A stretch of 28,189 nt of DNA from Clostridia bacterium (GTDB lineage Bacteria; Bacillota; Clostridia; Christensenellales; CAG-138), in the NCBI GenBank assembly GCA_016296415.1, contig JAEDJH010000009.1, positions 1 through 28,189 on the forward strand, written 5' to 3'. Within the stretch, counting starts at the first letter, position 1, and every line of letters starts with the position of its first letter. Shown here piece after piece: positions 15,792-23,254 of this stretch. Under the pieces are notes generated by a model. The model saw nothing but the letters and a program-made list of their open reading frames with translations, ran no database searches and was not told where the DNA came from. A program made the position numbers and the translations under genes.

Positions 15792-16238
15792 ATGAGAGCT
15801 GTTGTTCAGAGAGTAAGCGGCGCATCCGTAACCGTGGAGGGCGTTAAAAAGGGCGAGATAGGCAAAGGACTGATGGTGCTTATTGGGATAGACGAGGAAG
15901 ATACGCCTCAGGACGGCGCATACATTGCGGATAAGCTCACGGGACTTCGTATATTCGAGGACGATGAGGGCAAGATGAATCGCTCGGTAACGGATGTTGA
16001 TGGGGCGATCCTGCTTGTGTCGCAGTTTACGCTGTACGGCGATGCAAGAAAGGGAAGGCGTCCGAGCTTTATCAGGGCGGCACGCCCCGAAAAGGCGATA
16101 CCGCTGTATGAGAAGCTTATTTCGCTCCTTTCCGAGACGCTTACAGTTGAAACGGGCGAATTCGGTGCGGATATGCAGGTCGCTTTGGTAAATGACGGAC
16201 CGGTCACAATACTGCTTGACAGCAAGAGGTTGTTTTGA
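15792..16238 (+). CDS. dtd: D-aminoacyl-tRNA deacylase (DTD)
   Basis: Removes D-amino acids (and glycine from mischarged tRNA-Ala) from tRNAs, acting as a chiral proofreader. The 148-residue length matches the family. It begins MRAVVQRVSGASVTV and has both active-site signatures, SQFTLYGD (77-84) and NDGPVT (134-139). The start ATG follows the relA stop by one base, and the stop overlaps the start of the next gene by one base (TGATG), so tight coupling in the relA operon is expected. relA-dtd adjacency is standard in Firmicutes. Confidence 0.97.
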   Translation: MRAVVQRVSGASVTVEGVKKGEIGKGLMVLIGIDEEDTPQDGAYIADKLTGLRIFEDDEGKMNRSVTDVDGAILLVSQFTLYGDARKGRRPSFIRAARPEKAIPLYEKLISLLSETLTVETGEFGADMQVALVNDGPVTILLDSKRLF

Positions 16239-16876
16239 TGGTAAAGATTACGAACATAGTTTCCGGATACCTGGGAACGAATACCTACTTTATTTACAGG
16301 GAAGGCGAAACGGACTGCATAGTCATAGACCCTGCGAATGCTGAGTCTGCGCTCAAAAAATGCAGGGAGCTTGGCGTGGAGTGCAAATACATACTTTTGA
16401 CGCACGGGCATTTTGACCATGTGCTCGGCGTAAGCAAGCTCAAGGACAGCACCGGTGCGGCCATATATATCCACGAAGCCGACGCCGCCGCACTCTATGA
16501 TACAAAGGTGAGCCTCGGTGCGATGGTTGGCGCAAGTCATGAACCGTGTACGGCGGACTTTATTGTGAACGACGGCGACATATTGAAGCTCGGAAGCATA
16601 ACATTGCGGGTTATAGCAACCCCGGGGCATACAAAGGGCGGCGTATGCTATCTGTTTGAGGAGGAAAGAACGATTTTCTCGGGCGATACGCTGTTCAGGC
16701 TGAGTGTCGGCAGGGATGATTTGCCTGGCGGCGACGGTGATGAGCTGCTCAACTCCATAGTATATAAGCTGTACAGTTTAAACGGCGATTACAGAGTGCT
16801 TCCGGGACATCTGCGTGAAACCACGCTCGATTTTGAAAGAAAGCATAATCCCTCGACAAAGCGGTGGTATGGATGA
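16238..16876 (+). CDS. Metallo-beta-lactamase-fold hydrolase (glyoxalase II-like)
   Basis: The 212-residue protein is a compact MBL-fold hydrolase. It shows VSGYLGTNTYFI, the metal motif THGHFDH (His56, His58, Asp60, His61), ATPGHTKGG with a further His ligand, FSGDTLF with the bridging Asp, and LPGHLRETTLDFERKHNP near the end. Family members of this size in Clostridia are annotated as hydroxyacylglutathione hydrolase-like, but these organisms usually lack glutathione, so the substrate is unknown. ATG 16238 overlaps the dtd stop (TGATG) and is preceded by AGAGG; the TTG just before it is not needed. hemZ overlaps the end with ATGA. relA-dtd-MBL-hemZ is a recurrent clostridial order. Confidence 0.92.
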   Translation: MVKITNIVSGYLGTNTYFIYREGETDCIVIDPANAESALKKCRELGVECKYILLTHGHFDHVLGVSKLKDSTGAAIYIHEADAAALYDTKVSLGAMVGASHEPCTADFIVNDGDILKLGSITLRVIATPGHTKGGVCYLFEEERTIFSGDTLFRLSVGRDDLPGGDGDELLNSIVYKLYSLNGDYRVLPGHLRETTLDFERKHNPSTKRWYG

Positions 16877-18375
16877 ACAAAGCATATATTATTACCGACA
16901 AACCCGAATTCTACAACGATATTTCCGAAGAAATGCGCCTATTTATCGACATAACCGATATAGAAATGGGCGCTTCGGATAATTTTCCGTCGGAAGGCGA
17001 ACTGGAGCTTTCCGTTTTTTTAGTCGGAAATGGCGAAAACTGGCTTGCCGAGGCGAGAGTAAGAGCATTTATCGGCGGTGAACTGAGGTATGCCGAATAT
17101 ACTCATTCACAAAAGGCGATTGACGATACGCCTCTGCTTGAAAAGCGGTATATGAAGCGCTGTATAAAGGTTGCGGTTTTCCGTGTTATGAAAAAGCTGT
17201 TTCCGACCTATGTGCCGTGGGGTTCGCTTACGGGGATACGCCCGACAAGGCTTCTGCGTGAGCTTTATGAAACCGAAACGGTAACGTCCGCAGACGAGCT
17301 GATGCTGAACGAATTTGACGTGCGCCCCGAAAAGCTCGCACTCGCAAAGGAAATAACCGAGGTGCAAAAGCCGTTTATTGACAGCGTAAGGGAAAACGAC
17401 ATTGACATCTATATCGGCATACCGTATTGCAGGACAAAATGCCTGTACTGCTCATTTTCCTCATGCGTAAGAGGACCTAAGACGGATATGAGAGCTTACA
17501 TAGACGCTCTTAAGAGGGATATACGTTACGGCGCAGAGCTTATAAGGGAATCGGGCAGGAGCGTAAGAAGTATGTATATCGGCGGGGGCACGCCCACGGT
17601 GCTCACGGTATCCGAGCTTGATGAGGTCATATCATACGCCTTGGAGAGCTACGGCGGCTGCGGTGCGGAGTTTACCGTAGAAGCGGGACGCCCCGATACC
17701 ATCGACGGCGAAAAGCTCCGATTGCTCAAAAAATTCGGCGTTTCGAGGATATCCATAAATCCGCAGACGATGAATGACAGAACATTGGAAATTATCGGAC
17801 GTATGCACTCGGTTTCCGATATTGTAAAAACATACGATCTTGCAAGAGAAATAGGCTTTGACAGCATAAATATGGACGTTATCGCAGGGCTTATGGGCGA
17901 GGACTTGGCATGTATGCAGAGGACGATGGACGAAATCGCAAAGCTTGAGCCCGATAACCTGACCGTGCATACGCTTGCGGTGAAGCGCTCGTCACGGCTG
18001 AAGGAGCATTTGGACGAATATATGTTGCTTTCGGCGGATGAGGTTGATAAAATGGTAAATGTGGGAATGCAGGTTGCAAGGGACATGGGAATGCGCCCGT
18101 ACTATATGTACAGGCAGAAATACATGAGCGGCAACCTTGAAAACGTTGGCTATGCCAAGGCGAACAAGGTGTGTATGTACAATATTGATATGATGGAGGA
18201 AACGACGAGTATAATGGCGCATGGCGCAGGGGCCATGTCAAAATGCGTATTTCCATCCGAACAGCGCCTTGAAAGGATCGCCAACCCCAAGGATATAGCC
18301 ACCTATATCGACAAAATCGACTTAACGGCATCGAAAAAACGCGAACTGTTCGTTTGCGGTGCCAAAAGGATATGA
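16873..18375 (+). CDS. hemZ: HemZ-type coproporphyrinogen dehydrogenase-like radical SAM protein
   Basis: The 500-residue protein has a ~170-residue N-terminal extension containing VPWGSLTGIRPTRLLRE, then a radical SAM domain with YCRTKCLYCSF (Cys186, Cys190, Cys193 binding the 4Fe-4S cluster), MYIGGGTPTVLT, and a HemN-like continuation (VSRISINPQTMNDRTLEIIGR, DSINMDVIAGL, LTVHTLAVKRSS). This is the HemZ subfamily of HemN/HemW-like proteins. Oxygen-independent coproporphyrinogen oxidation is the name-based function, but no other haem gene is in the window and activity of this subfamily is not assured. Start ATG overlaps the preceding stop (ATGA). A GTG at 16864 is an alternative start. Confidence 0.9.
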   Translation: MNKAYIITDKPEFYNDISEEMRLFIDITDIEMGASDNFPSEGELELSVFLVGNGENWLAEARVRAFIGGELRYAEYTHSQKAIDDTPLLEKRYMKRCIKVAVFRVMKKLFPTYVPWGSLTGIRPTRLLRELYETETVTSADELMLNEFDVRPEKLALAKEITEVQKPFIDSVRENDIDIYIGIPYCRTKCLYCSFSSCVRGPKTDMRAYIDALKRDIRYGAELIRESGRSVRSMYIGGGTPTVLTVSELDEVISYALESYGGCGAEFTVEAGRPDTIDGEKLRLLKKFGVSRISINPQTMNDRTLEIIGRMHSVSDIVKTYDLAREIGFDSINMDVIAGLMGEDLACMQRTMDEIAKLEPDNLTVHTLAVKRSSRLKEHLDEYMLLSADEVDKMVNVGMQVARDMGMRPYYMYRQKYMSGNLENVGYAKANKVCMYNIDMMEETTSIMAHGAGAMSKCVFPSEQRLERIANPKDIATYIDKIDLTASKKRELFVCGAKRI

Positions 18376-18377
18376 AA

Positions 18378-19094
18378 ATGGCAGATAATGTTTACGAAAA
18401 ATACGGCTTGAACGATGCAGTGCCACGCCATGTGGCGGTGATAATGGACGGCAACGGGCGCTGGGCTAAAAAGCGTGGCATGAACCGCTCTATGGGGCAT
18501 AGGGCGGGTATGGAACGCATAAGGGGTCTTATAACGCTGTCGGACAGACTGAAAATCGAGGTGCTTACGCTTTATGCGTTTTCTACCGAGAACTGGAAGC
18601 GGACGGCCGCAGAGGTCGGACTGCTTTTCGATCTGATAGTGGAATATTTTATTCGGGAGATAGATGAGCTTTGCGAAAACAACGTTCGCATAAGGGTTTT
18701 GGGCGACATTGCTCCGCTTCCGCAAAAGTCACGTGATGCACTCAATGCGGCCATTGAAAGGACAAAGGCGAATACGGGTCTTATACTCAACCTTGCAATC
18801 AATTACGGCGCAAGGGCCGAGCTGACCCGTGCGGTAAATGCCCTGCTTTCGGAAAACGTACAATCGGCAGAGTTTGACGACATAGCGTCAAGGCTTTATA
18901 CGGGAGGCTTGCCGGAGGTGGATCTTCTTATCCGAACGGGCGGCGAAAAGCGGCTGTCAAACTTTCTGCTGCTTCAGGCGGCTTACGCCGAGCTTTTGTT
19001 TACGGATGATTTGTTTCCCGACTTTGATGAGGACAGGTATGCTTTTTGCATAAAGGAATTTCAGCAGAGAAACAGACGCTACGGAGGAGTTTAA
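18378..19094 (+). CDS. uppS: Isoprenyl transferase / undecaprenyl diphosphate synthase
   Basis: Condenses isopentenyl diphosphate units onto farnesyl diphosphate to give the C55 lipid carrier for peptidoglycan. The 238-residue protein has the cis-prenyltransferase signatures: HVAVIMDGNGRWAKKRG with catalytic Asp24, GHRAGMERI, TLYAFSTENWKR, NLAINYGAR, and near the end RTGGEKRLSNFLLLQAAYAEL and DLFPDF. The usual RTSGE reads RTGGE here, a mild change. ATG 18378 is chosen because AAAAGGA lies seven bases upstream; ATG 18372 overlaps the hemZ stop and adds two residues. cdsA overlaps its stop by one base. Confidence 0.96.
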   Translation: MADNVYEKYGLNDAVPRHVAVIMDGNGRWAKKRGMNRSMGHRAGMERIRGLITLSDRLKIEVLTLYAFSTENWKRTAAEVGLLFDLIVEYFIREIDELCENNVRIRVLGDIAPLPQKSRDALNAAIERTKANTGLILNLAINYGARAELTRAVNALLSENVQSAEFDDIASRLYTGGLPEVDLLIRTGGEKRLSNFLLLQAAYAELLFTDDLFPDFDEDRYAFCIKEFQQRNRRYGGV

Positions 19095-19912
19095 TGAGAA
19101 CAAGGATACTTGTGGGTGTGACCCTTGCATTGATGTTCCTGGCCATGATGTATTTCGGCGGTGTTGTACAGGTTGTGCTTTTCAGCGTCGCCGCTACCTT
19201 ATGCGTCTATGAGATACGCCGTGTTTTTCTGGCAAAGGAGATAAAGCCGTTCGTCATACCGGCATACTTTTTTGCGGTAAGCTATTATGCGATAACGAAG
19301 TACCTTGGCATATACTGGATATTGCTGCTGCTCGTGTTTGGCATAATGGCGATTATTTTTGAAAGGATATTCAATCAAAAACGCACGAACGACGATGTTA
19401 TGGCGGCGATATTCATATTTATTTATCCGCTGTCGTTCTTTCTCTGCATGGCGCTTACGGACGGCATTTTGTCCCATTCGCTCAGCCGCACCGCCATGCT
19501 GATGGTGTTTGCCGCTCCGCTTTTAGGGGACACTTTTGCGTACTTTATCGGTGTGTTCTTCGGAAAGCATAAGCTGTGTCCCGAAATAAGCCCCAAAAAA
19601 ACCATCGAGGGCAGTATTGGGGGACTTGCCGGCGGTATACTCGCAGGGCTTTCCATCTTTTTTTTGCAGGGGCTATGGTCGCAGGGCAATGATTTGAGGA
19701 TAGTTTCCCTTTTGGTGCTCGGGCTTGTGTGCAGTATTGTCGGACAGGCGGGCGATCTGTTTGCTTCCACAATAAAGCGTTGGGCGAGCATAAAGGATTT
19801 TGGTACACTTTTGCCCGGACATGGAGGAATGCTCGACAGAATAGACAGCGTATTGCTTTGTGCGCCGATAGTTTTCCTGTATTTTTACGGGATACACAGC
19901 TATATAAAGTGA
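19094..19912 (+). CDS. cdsA: Phosphatidate cytidylyltransferase (CDP-diglyceride synthase)
   Basis: Makes CDP-diacylglycerol from phosphatidic acid and CTP at the membrane, the branch point for bacterial phospholipids. The 272-residue protein has about seven or eight hydrophobic segments and the family signature near the C-terminus: STIKRWASIKDFGTLLPGHGG followed by MLDRIDS. APLLGDTFAYFIGVFFGKHK and SPKKTIEGSIGG are also conserved. The start ATG overlaps the uppS stop (TAATG) with GGAGG about nine bases upstream. The order uppS-cdsA-dxr-rseP is conserved in Firmicutes. Confidence 0.96.
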   Translation: MRTRILVGVTLALMFLAMMYFGGVVQVVLFSVAATLCVYEIRRVFLAKEIKPFVIPAYFFAVSYYAITKYLGIYWILLLLVFGIMAIIFERIFNQKRTNDDVMAAIFIFIYPLSFFLCMALTDGILSHSLSRTAMLMVFAAPLLGDTFAYFIGVFFGKHKLCPEISPKKTIEGSIGGLAGGILAGLSIFFLQGLWSQGNDLRIVSLLVLGLVCSIVGQAGDLFASTIKRWASIKDFGTLLPGHGGMLDRIDSVLLCAPIVFLYFYGIHSYIK

Positions 19913-19920
19913 GAATGGAT

Positions 19921-21069
19921 ATGGAAAACGCAAAGAAAATCACGGTTCTCGGAGCTACCGGCTCGATAGGCAGACAAACGCTTGACGTAATACGCCATTC
20001 GGGAGGCCGGCTGGTCTGTTTTGCGGTGTGCGTTGATTCCAACACGGACGAACTGAATAAAATAATAAAGGAATTTTCGCCCGTTTATGCAGGTGTTGCC
20101 GATAAAGAGGCCGCAAAAAGCCTGCGTGCCGAAAATACCGGGATAATCGTCGGTGAAAATGCCGCATCCGAGATCGCCGCATTGGACGAAGCGGATATTG
20201 TGGTGAACGGAATAAGCGGCTTCAGCGGAACCGCACCGCTGCTTGAGGCACTCGATGCCGGAAAAACCGTTGCTCTTGCAAATAAGGAGAGCATCGTTTG
20301 CGCCGGAAAATTCGTCAATACGGTATCAACGGGCAAAAAGGGGCGCATAATCCCCGTTGACAGCGAGCAATCGGCAATTTTCCAATGCCTTGCGGCGGGA
20401 CGGACAGAGGATGTCAGCAGGCTGATACTTACCGCATCGGGAGGACCGTTCAGAGAGTACAGCGTGCAGCAGCTTGAAACCGTTACACCCGAGCAGGCAC
20501 TGCGCCACCCTACGTGGAATATGGGGCGAAAGATCACCGTTGATTCGGCTACCCTTTTCAATAAGGGACTTGAGGTAATGGAGGCAAGCTATTTGTTCGA
20601 TATACCTGGCGATAGAATCGACGTACTTATACACCCCCAATCCATCGTGCATTCTATGGTGGAATATAAGGATGGCTGTATAATGGCACAGATGAGTGTC
20701 CCTGATATGCGTCTGGCGATACAGTATGCAATTAACTTCCCCGAAAGAACGGCGGGACCGGTAAAACGTCTGGAGCTGAGTGCCGCAGGTGGGCTTACAT
20801 TCCATAAACCCGACAACGAAAGATTTCCGGCACTCGAATTGGCTTACGCCGCCTTGAGGGAGAACAACGCCCTGCCCATTGCCTATAATGGCGCAAACGA
20901 AGCTGCTGTCGGTCTGTTTTTGAAGGGCGAAATAGGCTTTACCGACATAGTCAGGTGCGTGGAATATTCGATGAACTGCATTGATAATATGCACATACCC
21001 GAGGTTTCGGTGATAGAAGATGTTTATATGATAGATAGGCTGTCGAGAAATCTTGTAAAATCAAGATAA
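19921..21069 (+). CDS. dxr: 1-deoxy-D-xylulose 5-phosphate reductoisomerase
   Basis: Second enzyme of the non-mevalonate (MEP) pathway, converting DXP to MEP with NADPH. The 382-residue length is typical. The NADPH-binding GATGSIG is at residues 11-17. The substrate/metal region has ANKESIVCAGKF, PVDSEQSAIFQCL (acidic metal ligands), LTASGGPF, and the signature HPTWNMGRKITVDSATLFNK. ATG 19921 is taken because a weak AAGTGAG lies seven bases before it; ATG 19915, three bases after cdsA, would add two residues. With ispG downstream, this operon supplies isoprenoid precursors for UppS. Confidence 0.97.
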   Translation: MENAKKITVLGATGSIGRQTLDVIRHSGGRLVCFAVCVDSNTDELNKIIKEFSPVYAGVADKEAAKSLRAENTGIIVGENAASEIAALDEADIVVNGISGFSGTAPLLEALDAGKTVALANKESIVCAGKFVNTVSTGKKGRIIPVDSEQSAIFQCLAAGRTEDVSRLILTASGGPFREYSVQQLETVTPEQALRHPTWNMGRKITVDSATLFNKGLEVMEASYLFDIPGDRIDVLIHPQSIVHSMVEYKDGCIMAQMSVPDMRLAIQYAINFPERTAGPVKRLELSAAGGLTFHKPDNERFPALELAYAALRENNALPIAYNGANEAAVGLFLKGEIGFTDIVRCVEYSMNCIDNMHIPEVSVIEDVYMIDRLSRNLVKSR

Positions 21070-21092
21070 CCGCCTATCGGAACGGAGAAATT

Positions 21093-22154
21093 ATGACGAC
21101 TTTTCTTTCTATACTTGCTGCATTCGTGGTTTTAAGCGTACTTGTATTTGTACACGAGTTGGGGCACTTTATCGCAGGACGGCTATTGGGATTCAAGATA
21201 CTTGAGTTTTCCATAGGCATGGGTCCGCAGGTACTCAAAAAGGAGAAAAACGGCATCGTCTATTCGCTCAGAGCGCTTCCTATCGGAGGAATGTGTAAGT
21301 TTTACGGCGAGGACGAGGGCGACGAAGATAAGGACTTTTTCAGCTCAAAGCCTGTGTGGAAGCGAATAATTGTCGTTGCGGCGGGTCCGATAATGAACGT
21401 GGTGTTCTCGGTAGTGTTTGCCGTGATAACGGTGATAGGCTACGGAGACATATTATACAGACCGGCCATAGCAGGGCTTTCAGAGGAGATAACCACCGCC
21501 GCAGAAGCCGGAATAATGGAGAACGACGTTCTTCTTGAGATTGACGGGGTGGCTATCGAGGGTTCGTATAACTATTCCGTCACAATCGACAGCGCAATCG
21601 AAGCCATAAAGGCGGCGGATCCCGAGGGTGATGTCACGATAGTGGTTGACAGGGGCGGCGAGGAGGTAAGCCTGACGGCCAGCTCCCTGTTTGACGAGGA
21701 AAGCGGACAAAATATGCTCGGCGTCAGCGTGGGCGCAGCTCCCGTGAGGGTCAAATACGGCTTTTTCGAGTCGATAGGGCATTCGTTTAAGTATATCGGG
21801 AACGTAATATCCGAGTATTTATCATTCTTTGGCAGGCTTTTTACGGGCAACGTGAGCACCGATGATGTTGGCGGCACTATAATGATGATTGACCTTCTGC
21901 AGCAGGCTGTACGTGCAGGCTTTGAAACGGTGCTTCGCATGGCGGTCGTGCTCAGCCTCAGCCTCGGTCTTATGAACGCGCTCCCGATACCTGCGCTCGA
22001 CGGCGGCAGGCTGCTGTTTATGTTGATAGAGCTTATTTTCAGAAAGCCCGTACCCGCAAAGGTCGAGGGTATGATTCACTTTGCCGGCTTTGTGCTTTTG
22101 ATGATACTGATGGTTTTCCTTGTTTATCTTGATATAACGAAAATCGCCGGATGA
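21093..22154 (+). CDS. rseP: RseP/RasP-family site-2 protease (M50B) with PDZ domain
   Basis: Intramembrane zinc metalloprotease that cleaves membrane-spanning anti-sigma factors or remnant signal peptides. The 353-residue protein has the zinc motif HELGH (His21, Glu22, His25) in the first helix, SIGMGPQ and SLRALPIGGMCKF typical of the family, a second helix after the conserved AAGPIMN, a single PDZ-like domain (about residues 120-215), and the C-terminal NALPIPALDGGRLLF metal-ligand segment followed by membrane helices. ATG 21093 has GGAG five bases upstream and lies 23 bases after dxr. Its substrate here is unknown; no anti-sigma factor gene is present in the window. Confidence 0.95.
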   Translation: MTTFLSILAAFVVLSVLVFVHELGHFIAGRLLGFKILEFSIGMGPQVLKKEKNGIVYSLRALPIGGMCKFYGEDEGDEDKDFFSSKPVWKRIIVVAAGPIMNVVFSVVFAVITVIGYGDILYRPAIAGLSEEITTAAEAGIMENDVLLEIDGVAIEGSYNYSVTIDSAIEAIKAADPEGDVTIVVDRGGEEVSLTASSLFDEESGQNMLGVSVGAAPVRVKYGFFESIGHSFKYIGNVISEYLSFFGRLFTGNVSTDDVGGTIMMIDLLQQAVRAGFETVLRMAVVLSLSLGLMNALPIPALDGGRLLFMLIELIFRKPVPAKVEGMIHFAGFVLLMILMVFLVYLDITKIAG

Positions 22155-22191
22155 TGCGGATATAACAATGCCGACAAAAGGAGGGTACGAT

Positions 22192-23244
22192 ATGACTAAA
22201 AGGGTTATGGTTGGAGACGTTGCCATCGGTGCGGGTGCGCCCGTAAGTATTCAGTCGATGACAAACACCGACACGAGGGATCATGTCGCAACCTCCGAGC
22301 AGATAAAAAGGCTTTCGGAAGCGGGGGCGGATATAGTCCGCTTTTCCGTTTACGACGCCGAATGTGTGCAGGCTATCGACAAAATCAAAAAAACGACCGA
22401 TGTTCCGCTTGTTGCGGATATTCATTTTGATTACAGGCTCGCCATTGATTCGATAAAGCACGGCATTGATAAAATACGCTTTAACCCCGGCAACATAGGC
22501 GATGCGGCAAACGTGAAAAAGCTCGTCGCAGCGGCAAAGGAGAGAAACGTACCCATTCGCATCGGAGTAAACGGCGGCTCGCTCGAAAAGGAGCTTTTGG
22601 CAAAATACGGCAAGCCCACCCCCGAAGCAATGGTTGAAAGTGCGATGGGTCATATTCGCATACTTCAAAACGAGAACTATGACAACGTTGTCGTTTCGCT
22701 TAAAGCCTCTAATGTCAAGGATACCGTTGCGGCATATACTCTCATGCACCAAAAGAGTGATTTGCCGCTGCACGTGGGCGTGACCGAAGCGGGTCACGGC
22801 GAATCTGCGCTTGTTAAGTCGTCGATCGGGATCGGAACGTTGCTTTTAAGCGGCATCGGTGACACCATAAGGGTTTCCATGACGGGCGACCCCGTGCGGG
22901 AGATTGAGGCGGCAAAGCTGATACTTGCATCGGTGGGCTTGAAAAACAGCGGCGTGGAGATAGTAAGCTGCCCCACCTGCGGACGCACACCGGTGGATTT
23001 GGAGCCTATTGTGCTGTATGTAAAAAAGGCGCTCTCGGATATAAAACAAAGCATGAAGGTTGCCGTGATGGGCTGTGTTGTAAACGGCCCGGGTGAGGCG
23101 AGAGAGGCGGATATAGGTATCGCATTCGGAAAGGGCAGCGCCGCTGTGTTCAAGGGCGGAGAAATGCTCTTTACCGCACCGACGGAGGAGGCGATAGAAC
23201 GCCTTATCGCTGAGGCGAGAATGATGGCAAGGGTGCTCACATAA
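22192..23244 (+). CDS. ispG: (E)-4-hydroxy-3-methylbut-2-enyl-diphosphate synthase
   Basis: Penultimate MEP-pathway enzyme, a 4Fe-4S protein that reductively converts MEcPP to HMBPP. The 350-residue protein has the TIM-barrel segments GAPVSIQSMTNTDTRD and PLVADIHFDYRLA, NPGNIGD, and the cluster-binding cysteines Cys260 and Cys263 (SCPTCGR) and Cys295 (GCVVNGPGEA). ATG 22192 is preceded by a strong AAAGGAGGG; the in-frame ATG at 22168 has no such site. Together with dxr it places two MEP steps in one operon. It stands between rseP and polC, where Bacillus carries proS. Confidence 0.97.
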   Translation: MTKRVMVGDVAIGAGAPVSIQSMTNTDTRDHVATSEQIKRLSEAGADIVRFSVYDAECVQAIDKIKKTTDVPLVADIHFDYRLAIDSIKHGIDKIRFNPGNIGDAANVKKLVAAAKERNVPIRIGVNGGSLEKELLAKYGKPTPEAMVESAMGHIRILQNENYDNVVVSLKASNVKDTVAAYTLMHQKSDLPLHVGVTEAGHGESALVKSSIGIGTLLLSGIGDTIRVSMTGDPVREIEAAKLILASVGLKNSGVEIVSCPTCGRTPVDLEPIVLYVKKALSDIKQSMKVAVMGCVVNGPGEAREADIGIAFGKGSAAVFKGGEMLFTAPTEEAIERLIAEARMMARVLT

Positions 23245-23254
23245 GGATTATGCT

